Below are positions 21,942 to 30,338 of a stretch of DNA of 37,519 bases, piece by piece. Origin of the DNA: a virus. The DNA lies in IMG/VR virus record IMGVR_UViG_3300025133_000306, positions 1 through 37,519 of that record; one strand, 5' to 3'. Numbering within the stretch: position 1 is the first letter of the stretch; every line of letters begins with the position of its first letter. Both the position numbers and the translations under genes were made by a program. The notes under the pieces were generated by a model. It was not told the origin of the DNA, ran no database searches, and was given only the letters and a program-made list of their open reading frames with translations.

Positions 21942-24005
21942 CTACGCGTTGACGACCGCGGGGCGTCCCTGCTGATTTACGGTATTTATAACGAAAGACT
22001 GCAGTCTCCTACCGTCTAGATTTAAATTAATCTGTAATGGCTCTCCTCCACCTCGCGACACTCCATCAAAACCGGTTCCAATGGCCGATACAACAGCATT
22101 AGTAACCGCGGCCGTCTGTGCTTCACCGGCAACTCCTCTGAACACGGTGGCGGCTTGGATTAAATCGGTTGCGGCTTTGGCCTTATCTATTTCGATCATC
22201 TCGATGCCCTCGCCCATGCTCACAATACCGTCAGCCGAGTCGATTGTTCCTATCATTTGTAAACCTTCTCCCAGGTTGCGTATGCCGCGACCGGCCATGG
22301 CAATGCCGCCCCCAAAAGCCAGGACGCCGATTGCGGCGGCGCCAAAAGCTATACCAATTGCTGGTAACAAGGCAGGGAGAGCGCCTAGGGCGCCGGCGAT
22401 ACCAGCCCCGACAGCGCCTGCGGCGCCGCCAATCCCTAATATACCTCCGATCTGAGCGAAGGCTCCAGCGAGAATGGCGAGGCCGGCCACTACACCACCT
22501 CCTGCTAGGGCTCTCTCGCCTCCGCTTAAGCTTGTAAAAAAATCTGTTACTGTGACGGTGGCTTTCGAAAACCAATCAACCGCATCAGCGAGCATTCGTG
22601 TTAGTGGAGCGACGGCTACCATCATATTTTGGAATGACTCTCTTAGGACGTCTGAAGTCTTGGCGGCATCCTGAACGCGGGCGTCGAAGGCTTCTGCTGT
22701 CATACCATAGCGCTCTAACATTCTCGCGTTTCTTTCGGCGGCCATAGAGCTTTCATTAAACATAGCGCTAACAACCTCAAGGGGCTGCTGCATCCCGTCT
22801 GCTATGGCTAAGCGCATTTGGGGCCCTACTTCTTCAAAAGTCTGGCCAGTTGATTCTAGCTGTGCTTTTATCATCTCGAAACGTTCGGCCGGCTCTGCGG
22901 TCATCATAGTGATCGTGTCGATAAATTCTCCCCCTATTGATCCCATAATCGCGTTCAACCTAGCTACCGCTTCGGAAGCAGAATCAAACTGTGTAAACTG
23001 ACTAACAGCTCCGAAAGCGGCGTCTAGGGTACCCACAGCAACGCCCGCGCGCTCGGCGGCTTCCATAAGATCTAAAACAGCTGCCACGCCCCGCTCTCCA
23101 AAGAAAACTGCCGTATCGGCGGCTTCGTTGAAGTCATTAGTAACGGCACTCAAGGGACGTCCAAGATCGTCCGCAGCATTTGCTAACTGCATAGTTAATT
23201 CAGTAGCTTCGTCAGTGGACATTCCTAATCTTTGAGTTGCTAAAACCAGAGTGGGGACAATATCCGCACCCAAAGCGTCGAACTTAGTAGCCAATATCTT
23301 TAACTGTTTTTGTTCGTCTTCTGCCAAGCGATCGAAATCAGTATAAGTCTCTAATAGATTTTGTGTTTGCTCCGACAATTTCTCACTAGAGATCCCCAAA
23401 CCAGCAATCTCAGTTCTCAGTTGGAATGATTCATAGGCAAATTCTCTAGAGAGACCGGTTGCTTTAGTGAAGCCGGCGGCCATGGCGTCCAAGCCAACCA
23501 TCGCGGACAAAGTTCGCGATAATATCCCTAGTGGACTAACAGCTGCCGCGGCTTGTAGTGCAAAACCCTTAAGGTTTCCAGCGACTAGTTTTGTTGCAAT
23601 ACTAAATTTGGACATTGCTGGATCGGCCTTCTGGAGTCTATTGATTTGCATGCCAAATGCTGAGTTCGTTAGGCCGAGGCCCTCTGCAAACTTTCGGCCG
23701 GCCTCCGTACCCTCTTCAAGAGCGGCTGTTCTGCTTTCTAAAGCCTTAGTGCTCTTCTCTAGGGCGGCTACCTCCTGATAGAGAACGTCTAGACGGGCTT
23801 TCTCAGCATCACTGAGGGGGCCGATCGCGGCCTGTAGCAATTGCGCGATTTCAAGTTCTTTTTCCTTGAGTTCAATTGCTTCTGCTGTGACTTTGTTGCC
23901 TAGTCTCCGCAGCTCATCTAACTCCGCTTGAAGCTTAGCTAATTTCTCAATCTCGGCCGCTTCTTGGGCGACGGTCTTTGTGGGGGGAGGAGGTGGGGGT
24001 ACCAT
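21942..24005 (-). CDS. Tail tape measure protein
   Basis: It sets tail length and is later ejected through the tube. The 687-aa protein starts with a poly-Pro stretch (VPPPPPP). A long Glu/Lys/Leu coiled coil follows to about residue 115 (AEIEKLAKLQAELDELRRLG). The middle is helical and Ala-rich. Around residues 500-590 is a long hydrophobic Gly/Ala stretch (GGGVVAGLAILAGAF, GIGGAAGAVGAGIAG, LPALLPAIGIAFG), as usual in tape measures that cross the inner membrane. The end is strand-like (PLQINLNLDGRRLQSFVINTV). Position after the tube genes and the chaperone-position genes supports the call. T4 gp29 is of similar size. Confidence 0.85.
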   Translation of the reverse strand: MVPPPPPPTKTVAQEAAEIEKLAKLQAELDELRRLGNKVTAEAIELKEKELEIAQLLQAAIGPLSDAEKARLDVLYQEVAALEKSTKALESRTAALEEGTEAGRKFAEGLGLTNSAFGMQINRLQKADPAMSKFSIATKLVAGNLKGFALQAAAAVSPLGILSRTLSAMVGLDAMAAGFTKATGLSREFAYESFQLRTEIAGLGISSEKLSEQTQNLLETYTDFDRLAEDEQKQLKILATKFDALGADIVPTLVLATQRLGMSTDEATELTMQLANAADDLGRPLSAVTNDFNEAADTAVFFGERGVAAVLDLMEAAERAGVAVGTLDAAFGAVSQFTQFDSASEAVARLNAIMGSIGGEFIDTITMMTAEPAERFEMIKAQLESTGQTFEEVGPQMRLAIADGMQQPLEVVSAMFNESSMAAERNARMLERYGMTAEAFDARVQDAAKTSDVLRESFQNMMVAVAPLTRMLADAVDWFSKATVTVTDFFTSLSGGERALAGGGVVAGLAILAGAFAQIGGILGIGGAAGAVGAGIAGALGALPALLPAIGIAFGAAAIGVLAFGGGIAMAGRGIRNLGEGLQMIGTIDSADGIVSMGEGIEMIEIDKAKAATDLIQAATVFRGVAGEAQTAAVTNAVVSAIGTGFDGVSRGGGEPLQINLNLDGRRLQSFVINTVNQQGRPAVVNA

Positions 24006-24009
24006 GATT

Positions 24010-24339
24010 CTACCTTACTGGCCACGTAATGCCTGTTTCTCTTTCAAAATTTCTTATAGCTCTATCCAAGCGCGCTTTATCTCTATAGGTGTGGCTACGA
24101 TCTAGACCATGTTTTTTAACTGCGGCGTCAGATCGGCTATATTTCTTCTCGCTCGCAAGGGCCGTAATCAATGCAGCCATTTGAGAATCTGTCCCCCTTA
24201 CGGAAAACTTATCTCCAAAACTGTAATTTCCAGTTGCAGCACCAATAAGAAACTTAAGTTTTCCCAATTGGATCTTAAGCTCGTTAGCAGTAACTTCTTT
24301 TAACTCTTTGGTAAAGTTTAAATTTAGAATATCACGCAT
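24010..24339 (-). CDS. Small tail-region protein of unknown function
   Basis: This 109-aa protein is not recognised. It has a Leu/Lys-rich N-terminal half (FTKELKEVTANELKIQLGKLKFLIGAA) and a basic, Arg-rich C-terminal half (DRSHTYRDKARLDRAIRNFERETG). Helices are likely and there is no membrane segment. It lies just before the tape measure gene, where many phages encode tail assembly factors, and is preceded by AAGGAGG and by the putative late-promoter motif at 24354-24366. It could help load the tape measure, but nothing in the sequence proves that. Confidence 0.75.
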   Translation of the reverse strand: MRDILNLNFTKELKEVTANELKIQLGKLKFLIGAATGNYSFGDKFSVRGTDSQMAALITALASEKKYSRSDAAVKKHGLDRSHTYRDKARLDRAIRNFERETGITWPVR

Positions 24340-24353
24340 AATACTCCTCCTTC

Positions 24354-24366
24354 TTTATAAATAGTT
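24354..24366 (-). promoter_or_regulatory. Putative late promoter motif
   Basis: The minus strand reads AACTATTTATAAA about 15-27 bases before the start of the 109-aa gene. The same ACTATTTA core occurs in three other late-gene gaps (28975, 31617 and 34664). No -35 box accompanies it, as in T4 late promoters, whose element is TATAAATA. Confidence 0.55.
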
Positions 24367-24382
24367 CGCAATCTAAAAGGTA

Positions 24383-24634
24383 TCACTTTCTACCGTGTTT
24401 CACGGCGTCGGACTCGTCTTTTAGTTGTTTTTGTAGTCTAGTCAGGAACCACCTACGAAGCCCAACAGGCAAATTATATGATTCACGGATGTCAATATTC
24501 ATGTGGTGTTTAAGGAGAAAGATCTCTTCCCAGACTAACTTTTGATATTCAGGAGTTAAAGCGAAAAAAGGACAATCCGATCGGGATTTCCGCCTCCTCC
24601 GTGTGTCCACAGTGTAAACATTTCTGTTCACCAA
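24383..24634 (-). CDS. Tail assembly chaperone-position small protein
   Basis: This protein of up to 83 aa overlaps the hub assembly gene by up to 86 bases in another frame. Conserved-looking content is CPFFALTPEYQKLVWEEIFLL, HHMNIDIRESYNLPVGLRRWF and a basic end. The pattern (an acidic and aromatic helix, then YNLP..LRRW) is one I associate with small proteins between tube and tape measure genes in contractile-tailed phages. An assembly chaperone role is inferred from position. The start is uncertain: a TTG at 24634 and a GTG three bases on are in frame, and no ATG lies before the PFFALTP part. The overlap suggests translational coupling or a frameshift product. Confidence 0.6.
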   Translation of the reverse strand: MVNRNVYTVDTRRRRKSRSDCPFFALTPEYQKLVWEEIFLLKHHMNIDIRESYNLPVGLRRWFLTRLQKQLKDESDAVKHGRK

Positions 24635-25379
24635 ATAAATTAATTTTTGGTGTAAGTTTCATAATGCAATTTTTTACTTTACGAACTTCGTTAAGGGGTG
24701 CTTCATCAATAAATTGTTGAACCAATTCCTCTTTGTCGTTAACAGAAAGAATCGAAGAAGTTAATAGAAATTGATTTAAATTAAAATCCTTTTGCTTCTT
24801 TTTATCTTTTTGGATTTCCAAAATATAGTTTTCATCTTCACCGATCATCAATCTAAACTCTACTTTAGCATTAATACTGGGAAGGTCTATTAAAAGGGTA
24901 CCCTCTTCGGTTACTTCGAATTCATCCAGCCCGGTACCGTGTTCAATGTTAAGACACTCGCTTAATAGAAATGTTTGCTGGAATGTTTTCAAGCAAGCTT
25001 TACATCTTATCTTTACTTCATAATCATCACCATAAGCCAATCGACGTGTGTGATAAAAGACTGCATTTCGATCTGCAACCAATAAATCTTCCACATCAAC
25101 TTCCTTATCGATAATAATTGCTGATAGAAGTTTATCCAACACATTACCTTCTTTAACAGCTGTTTGATTCGTTAATAAATCTTCTTCTTTTGCTGTCATG
25201 TGTCGGATTTCAATTGTCTCTTTTTGATAAAGAGGATGTTCTGTATGATAAAACTTTCCCTTTGATGGAAGTTCAACAAACTCTGTTGATAAAACAAAAG
25301 AAAAATCTGAAGAGGGTCTAGCCTCAACAGATTCTTTATTTTTATTGTCTGATGACAATCTCGCGCTATTATTTCTCAT
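24549..25379 (-). CDS. Baseplate hub assembly protein, gp26-like
   Basis: This 276-aa protein is of the T4 'base plate hub assembly' type. It opens with a disordered 25 residues, then VLSTEFVELPSKGKFY, and ETIEIRHMTAKEEDLLTNQ, a segment typical of this family (membership in 'I..R.mt..eEd.Lt'). Two Cys pairs occur, CKAC near residue 128 and CLHC near 257, which could hold zinc. RLMIGEDENYILEIQ lies between. The C-terminus ends GLSFFRFNS. It follows the tube gene, which suits a role in tail-tip or tape measure assembly. The ATG has AAAGG before it. Confidence 0.78.
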   Translation of the reverse strand: MRNNSARLSSDNKNKESVEARPSSDFSFVLSTEFVELPSKGKFYHTEHPLYQKETIEIRHMTAKEEDLLTNQTAVKEGNVLDKLLSAIIIDKEVDVEDLLVADRNAVFYHTRRLAYGDDYEVKIRCKACLKTFQQTFLLSECLNIEHGTGLDEFEVTEEGTLLIDLPSINAKVEFRLMIGEDENYILEIQKDKKKQKDFNLNQFLLTSSILSVNDKEELVQQFIDEAPLNEVRKVKNCIMKLTPKINLFGEQKCLHCGHTEEAEIPIGLSFFRFNS

Positions 25380-25393
25380 TAATTACCTTTAAG

Positions 25394-25948
25394 CTATGCC
25401 CCTTCGAACCCGGCCGGCCTTATCCCGCCGTCAACTTCGAAAGTGAAGAAGTCATATTTAAGTTCTAGGGCAATTCCGGAGACGTTCTCGGAACTATAAT
25501 CTAATGACTGCTCAAAGTCGACTTTCTTAATCCAGGTATTTTTAAGGGTGTATACAGCCTTTTTTACTTCGCCGGCAGTACCGCCGCCGAGTTGGCGTAA
25601 CTGGACGCTGCCCAGACCAAACTGTGACTTCGGAGTTAAAGAAGTTTGGGCAACTGCTTGAGCACTGGGAATCTGGTATCCGGCTTCGGAAATCTTTTGC
25701 AAGATCTTTCCAGATGTTTGCTCATCAATTGCATCAATTAGTTTAACTGTAATTGTATTGTAAGTAATCCGACCCGGGTAATGAAATTGATGATTTAAAA
25801 AGTTAACTTCCGTCGATCCGAGCTCCATGGTTGGCAAGTTAACTCCCATTACTGTATAAGTTGGGATAAACTCGTCGCCACCGCCAAGGTCAACTAAGAA
25901 TTTAAAATTTCTTCTAGGTTCTGAAACTCCGCCGCCCCAAAATGCCAT
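25394..25948 (-). CDS. gp19: Tail tube protein, gp19-like
   Basis: It forms the hexameric inner tube through which DNA passes. The 184-aa protein starts MAFWGGG, then RRNFKFLVDLGG, VMGVNLPTMELGSTEVNFL and YPGRITYNTITVKLIDAID. This is the usual tube layout: membership in a strand pair, then the 'PG...W..it.t..d' region. TWIKKVDFEQSLDYSSENV and a strand LELKYDFFTFEV complete it. Length is close to T4 gp19 (163 aa). It directly follows the sheath gene, the order found in T4 and most contractile phages. AAGGAGA precedes the ATG. Confidence 0.92.
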   Translation of the reverse strand: MAFWGGGVSEPRRNFKFLVDLGGGDEFIPTYTVMGVNLPTMELGSTEVNFLNHQFHYPGRITYNTITVKLIDAIDEQTSGKILQKISEAGYQIPSAQAVAQTSLTPKSQFGLGSVQLRQLGGGTAGEVKKAVYTLKNTWIKKVDFEQSLDYSSENVSGIALELKYDFFTFEVDGGIRPAGFEGA

Positions 25949-25966
25949 ATTCTATTCTCCTTTTAA

Positions 25967-28945
25967 TTAATCGTCAAAGCTAGCGCCGGCTCCGAAGATC
26001 TCGAAGTCTAGAGCAATGAATTCGATTGCTCGCGCTGGCTTAAGAAGCACTCTAGCATATAGAATGTTTCTATCCACCAAGTCTGGTGTTGTTGTTGTAC
26101 TATCTAATATGAACCGGAAATCCTCCAATCCGAGGCCGGCCTTAACTGAATCTAGGAATGGCACTGCTTCATTCCGGAAACTATTCCAAGTAGCTTCTAC
26201 ATTCTGCTCAAATAGTATCGAGCTAGATATTCGGCTAATCTCTTTCTTGATGAAGATCAATAGTCTTCTTACATTAATCCTATCCAATGCGGAAGCTGTG
26301 GCTTGCAGTGTCTTCTGTCCAAAAATAACAACTCCTTCTGCCGGGAACTGAGCAATCGGATTGATGTTCTGCTCATAAAGGCTATCTCGGTCTCTCTTTC
26401 GTAGACCTATCGAGGCGCCCAGGACAGTAAGTCCGGTAAGCCCCGAAGATAGACCACCCCGTACGAAGCCCGCGGGGGCGAACCAAGGCGCTGCTACCGC
26501 ATCAGTGTATCCCATAGCGGCAATGCCGGCTACGGAGGGTGGTACGTATAGACGCAGGCCCGATGATCGATCCTGTATTTGTACGTACGGGTAGAAACAT
26601 GCAGCGTAGCTTGTATTAAGCTGTCGATCCCGAAGACTGCTTACAGCCGCCGATACGTTCGGTGCTGTCGACAGATTCGTCGGGGAGCTTCCCAATTCAA
26701 AGCGTGGCTGATAGTCATTCTCGATATCGATAACTGCCATTGTGTCGCGACGATTCTCAGCCATTTCGATTAACAGATTGGTGATTGCCGGATCGACAAT
26801 ACCCGGAATAGCTGTGAGGTTCTGCTCCACAACTTCAGGGTCTCTAATCGTATCGATTGCTTTCCTTAGAGAGTAATAGGTATAGCTAGTAGTCTCAGTG
26901 GCGTCGTCCTCTATGAACTGGTTGGCGAAAGGCTCCGGGTTAACAATGTTAGTCCCATCGAAGCCGCCGACCATAGGCATTGTGAACTGATTAAAACCAG
27001 CTTCCAGCACTGCTCGGTATGAGTCGACGTTGTTGTAGCCACCCGCAGAGTAGTACCCAAGATTGGTAATGGAATTACCGGCTAGCCGAGAGCCGGAAAC
27101 GTAATAAACTTCAAGAGAGGAAGTCGCGAACCCGGGTGTGGCGGATCCTTGCTGTACGTCGTCTAGTGAGAAGATGTGCGAATAGGAAGTGCCGGCTACG
27201 ACGACATTAGGATCGGTACCCGCCGCCTTGGCTAGTAGCCGGTTAAAATCGATATAACCTCTATCGTGATTGGTGTACATACCATTAGAGTTAACTCCAA
27301 AGTAAGCGTTCTCTCTTAAGGCGATATAGGTTGAGTCTGCTCGGAGAGGAGCAGCGGGGTATTTGAGAGAGATTGTGTTTGTTGAGCCAGAGAAACAGAC
27401 ATTATTAACGGGGACGTCACTGGCGTGGAAGAGCAGCGTTCCGGATAGGTGGCCATTCGGTCCCCCTAGGGGTGTTTGCCAGGTGCTGGGGCCGGTACCG
27501 GTCGCTGGGGCGGCGTAATTGGTGCCGGCGGCATATGTACCTTGAGTGGTGGTGCCGGTGGGCGCTGCCCAGCCAATTGTGTAATCAGAGTACTTCACTC
27601 GGCCGAAATATCCAAATGGAAGGAATTCTGAATTTAGAGTCCCATCGTATAGGGCCCGGGGAGCATCTAATCTAATGTAATCAGATCGGTTGTTATGTTC
27701 TCCATATTCAACATACCGGCGATCAAGGTCACTCCAAACTTTATATTTGTCACCGATGCGGGCAGCAATAAAGTTTTCAGAAGCCGGGTTAAGGTTAACA
27801 CCGTTAAACTGTTCTAGAACGTTGGGAATCTGATCGGTATCAGAACCGGCGCGCACCAAAACGCTGAATGTACCGTAGGGATTAACGAGGGGGTTTGTGC
27901 TCGCTTTGATATCTGTTATAGAGATTTTTAGATTCCCTATATCATAAATGCCGCGGGCGTTACGGGCGACGAACCGGAAAAGTTTTGTTAAGGCTGCAGG
28001 ATCATAAGCGCCGAATACATCAAGATCCTGTGGAACTAAGAAACCAGTGCTAGCCTTGTTGGCTGAATAACTGCGGTTCATATGTTCTTGTTCACCGGTG
28101 CCGCCGTCGACCTCAAGTAAAGTAGTGGCAGCGAAACTGCTATTAGAGAAAGCTGTTAAACCTCCAAGATCATCGTCCACCGAGGATTCATATGTTTCAC
28201 CAAGCCAGTAGTTAAGCCTGTCGGCTTCGCCATAATAAGTTGAGTTTGTAAATTCAGGGTTGGTATTGAGAACCTTACGAATGTAAATATCAGAATCCCT
28301 ATCAAGAGATACAGAACTAGTTAAGGCTGTTGACCCCTTGGCGTTGGTAATTACGATTTTGAAAACACCACTGGACGCGCCAACTTCGGAAGGTATGAGA
28401 GTGCCGGCGCTTTGGATTGAGCCAGACAGGACTTCTACAGAAACTGAACCTGTTGTTGCATAAATGACTGCGGCTAGTGAACCTGTACCGGTTGCGCTGA
28501 GGGAGCCGGTGGTGGCTGCTGGCCATGTGGCAGATCCGCTGCCGTCGCCCGAAAGGTTAAAATAGAAAAGTCCATGTGCATTTTCCACATTCCATCCGGC
28601 GGCGCCTTCTGCGGTTGCATTTGTGGATGCCTCACCCAAAACTCTTACATATGTAAGGGGGGCGGAATTCCTCAAGAAAGCATCGGCGGCGTACATGCCG
28701 TATGTGGGGGCTGTCTTACTACCCTCTCTCCACACATCTCCTCCGCCGGCGCCGGGGACGGGTTCACCAAAAATACGCAAAAGATCTTCACGAGTCCTTA
28801 GCTTAACCGGTGTCATCGCCGGCCCTTTTTGCGCTCGGCCGATAATCGCTGGGCCAATTGGCTCGCGGGGCTCGGTGCGTGCCGATCTATCTATTTCCCG
28901 GGTCTCTACTCCGGGTGAAACGAATCTAAACTTATCTACTGCCAT
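25967..28945 (-). CDS. gp18: Tail sheath protein, gp18-like
   Basis: It forms the contractile outer sheath. The 992-aa protein opens with the sheath hallmark (FVSPGVETREID), then GPAIIGRAQKGP, LRTREDLLRIFGEP and YAADAFLRNSAPLTYVRVLG. The C-terminal core has VYIDIEN-like MAVIDIEND, SYAACFYPYVQI, VPPSVAGIAAMG, INPIAQFPAEGVVIFGQKTL, NVRRLLIFIKKEI and EFIALDFEIFGAG, which are the family's conserved strands. T4 gp18 has 659 residues. The extra length lies mostly between residues 120 and 650, with Ser/Thr/Gly-rich stretches (ATTGSLSATGTGSLAA), and probably forms surface domains. A putative late promoter motif and AGAGGAG precede it. Confidence 0.95.
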   Translation of the reverse strand: MAVDKFRFVSPGVETREIDRSARTEPREPIGPAIIGRAQKGPAMTPVKLRTREDLLRIFGEPVPGAGGGDVWREGSKTAPTYGMYAADAFLRNSAPLTYVRVLGEASTNATAEGAAGWNVENAHGLFYFNLSGDGSGSATWPAATTGSLSATGTGSLAAVIYATTGSVSVEVLSGSIQSAGTLIPSEVGASSGVFKIVITNAKGSTALTSSVSLDRDSDIYIRKVLNTNPEFTNSTYYGEADRLNYWLGETYESSVDDDLGGLTAFSNSSFAATTLLEVDGGTGEQEHMNRSYSANKASTGFLVPQDLDVFGAYDPAALTKLFRFVARNARGIYDIGNLKISITDIKASTNPLVNPYGTFSVLVRAGSDTDQIPNVLEQFNGVNLNPASENFIAARIGDKYKVWSDLDRRYVEYGEHNNRSDYIRLDAPRALYDGTLNSEFLPFGYFGRVKYSDYTIGWAAPTGTTTQGTYAAGTNYAAPATGTGPSTWQTPLGGPNGHLSGTLLFHASDVPVNNVCFSGSTNTISLKYPAAPLRADSTYIALRENAYFGVNSNGMYTNHDRGYIDFNRLLAKAAGTDPNVVVAGTSYSHIFSLDDVQQGSATPGFATSSLEVYYVSGSRLAGNSITNLGYYSAGGYNNVDSYRAVLEAGFNQFTMPMVGGFDGTNIVNPEPFANQFIEDDATETTSYTYYSLRKAIDTIRDPEVVEQNLTAIPGIVDPAITNLLIEMAENRRDTMAVIDIENDYQPRFELGSSPTNLSTAPNVSAAVSSLRDRQLNTSYAACFYPYVQIQDRSSGLRLYVPPSVAGIAAMGYTDAVAAPWFAPAGFVRGGLSSGLTGLTVLGASIGLRKRDRDSLYEQNINPIAQFPAEGVVIFGQKTLQATASALDRINVRRLLIFIKKEISRISSSILFEQNVEATWNSFRNEAVPFLDSVKAGLGLEDFRFILDSTTTTPDLVDRNILYARVLLKPARAIEFIALDFEIFGAGASFDD

Positions 28946-28974
28946 TTAAAATCTCCTCTAGAGAAAATTGTTCA

Positions 28975-28986
28975 TTAATAAATAGT
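28975..28986 (-). promoter_or_regulatory. Putative late promoter motif before the sheath gene
   Basis: The minus strand reads ACTATTTATTAA, 30-41 bases before the sheath ATG. It lies in a short AT-rich gap after the gp15-like gene and matches the copy before gp22 exactly over 12 bases. Confidence 0.6.
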
Positions 28987-29014
28987 GCCAGCAAATGTAA
29001 AAAGACAAACGTTA

Positions 29015-29860
29015 TCAATCTAAATCTGCCTTCTTAGAAAACTGTTGTGGTGTATTTAAACCGTCACTAGGGAAAATTACTGTTTCTCTTGGAAAACGGT
29101 ACTCTACAATTGATTCTCTTATTTTTAATGTGGGCTGGGTGCCATTTTTCTCATCACCAAATAGATAGCCTAAAACATCAAATTTTATCTCTGTTGTAAA
29201 CAATCTTTCCTCGCTACCAAGGTTGGCGACATTATCACTCTGACTTAGGCTTCCGTCAATAAATAGTTCATAACTATGGCTAAAGTTTTCTATTACTCTA
29301 TAATTAATCGATCCTGGTCTCGTTATGAATGGAGTGACCATGGTATTCATCTGGGTCTGGTAGTTGCTCTTTAATGTTATAAGATAGCTGGTATCGATAT
29401 ATACCAGCTGGGGGATGGAGATGAATTGGAAAACTCTTTTAGGGTTATCGAACTTAAAGTTTTCTTGATTATAAGTTCTTTTGGAAAGGGCGTTTGCAAA
29501 CTCTTTAGTTTTTCCTTGCATAAGCCTCTTTGCTATGGTTATGGAGCCACCCTGTATATCATCCACCGGTGGAACATTTGCCCAGATACTACCTCTATTT
29601 GAGAGATCTTTATTAATGCCCGTTCTCTGAATTGTTATAACTGGTAGTTCAAAAATTCCTTCTTTTCTCGGCTTATCCTTTGATAAAAATGCCCTTTCCG
29701 GGCTCACCCACTGTACGGGTACCTTCCGGAACGATGTATTTGACCTAACTGATATATTAAAAGTCTCATCTAGAAATCTGAACACTGCTGTATCAATGTT
29801 TTCAATGGTAGAAGGATTGAATGGTATTTCAATTAAGTTTTCAGAAAAATTATTGTCCAT
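29015..29860 (-). CDS. gp15: Tail completion / sheath stabiliser, gp15-like
   Basis: It caps the tail and joins it to the neck. The 281-aa protein has NTSFRKVPVQWVSPERAF and GIFELPVITIQRTG near residues 35-80, parallel to the T4 gp15 stretch around VPITYAS and LPRINL. FISIPQLVYIDTSYLITLKSNYQTQMN follows near 145-175, then a PGSINYRVIENF region and TTEIKFDVLGYLFGD, parallel to 'LTFEVNGWMYP'. Length is similar to T4 gp15 (272). It overlaps the gp14-like gene upstream by 11 bases and precedes the sheath gene, the T4 order. The match is by pattern only but covers most of the protein. Confidence 0.8.
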   Translation of the reverse strand: MDNNFSENLIEIPFNPSTIENIDTAVFRFLDETFNISVRSNTSFRKVPVQWVSPERAFLSKDKPRKEGIFELPVITIQRTGINKDLSNRGSIWANVPPVDDIQGGSITIAKRLMQGKTKEFANALSKRTYNQENFKFDNPKRVFQFISIPQLVYIDTSYLITLKSNYQTQMNTMVTPFITRPGSINYRVIENFSHSYELFIDGSLSQSDNVANLGSEERLFTTEIKFDVLGYLFGDEKNGTQPTLKIRESIVEYRFPRETVIFPSDGLNTPQQFSKKADLD

Positions 29861-30338
29861 CGAACATCCCCTCTCGTGACTTGATACACATAGCAGTTAT
29901 TTCGAATCTACTTTGTGCTTGCCCAAAGAGAAGCCTAGGCTCTATGAGCGTTGTTATCTCGAAAAGATCATCTAAATATTGAATAAAATCACCCTCTCTG
30001 ACATAAAGATCTTGGTCTTCTGTCAACCTTCTCTTGTGAAAATTAACTTTTATTTTAAATGTTTTGTCTAAACCGTAGTTGTGTGTCTCGGTCTCTATTC
30101 CTTCCCAACCGACTAAAGCATATACTCGTATAGGGGGGAGGAATGTTTTTTCAATTGCTTCTCCGTAAAGTGAATGATAATTTGTATGTTCCAAAGACAA
30201 AGGATAGTAAACAATAGTCTGACCTATAACACGCTCTATGATCTCATCATTTACTTGTTTGACAAGATCTTTTTCTTTATCATTGAAAAATAAAGGAGGA
30301 GGCGGTGAAGCCGGTCTAGACCATTTGTTGTCAGCCAT
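29850..30338 (-). CDS. gp14: Neck protein, gp14-like
   Basis: This head-completion protein seals the portal before the tail joins. The 162-aa protein has IIERVIGQTIVYYPLS, then a LYGEAIEKTFLPPIRVYALVG stretch. The clear C-terminal pattern REGDFIQYLDDLFEITTLIEP, LFGQAQSRFEITAMCIKSRE parallels T4 gp14 (EGDLIYFPMDNSLFEI..VEP...LGQ....ITAG.F..SGE). It is shorter than T4 gp14 (256 aa), mainly at the N-terminus, which here is Pro-rich (ASPPPPLFF). The ATG overlaps the stop of the gp13-like gene (TAATG), and gp15 follows, as in T4. Confidence 0.82.
   Translation of the reverse strand: MADNKWSRPASPPPPLFFNDKEKDLVKQVNDEIIERVIGQTIVYYPLSLEHTNYHSLYGEAIEKTFLPPIRVYALVGWEGIETETHNYGLDKTFKIKVNFHKRRLTEDQDLYVREGDFIQYLDDLFEITTLIEPRLLFGQAQSRFEITAMCIKSREGMFDGQ

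Noticed and set aside
21942-24005. Membrane protein or holin call for the Gly/Ala hydrophobic stretch
   Set aside because: The stretch is part of a long coiled-coil protein next to the tube genes, which is the usual tape measure layout.
29259-29275. Another ACTATTTATT copy of the late motif
   Set aside because: It lies inside the gp15-like gene and simply encodes ELFID; no start codon follows nearby.
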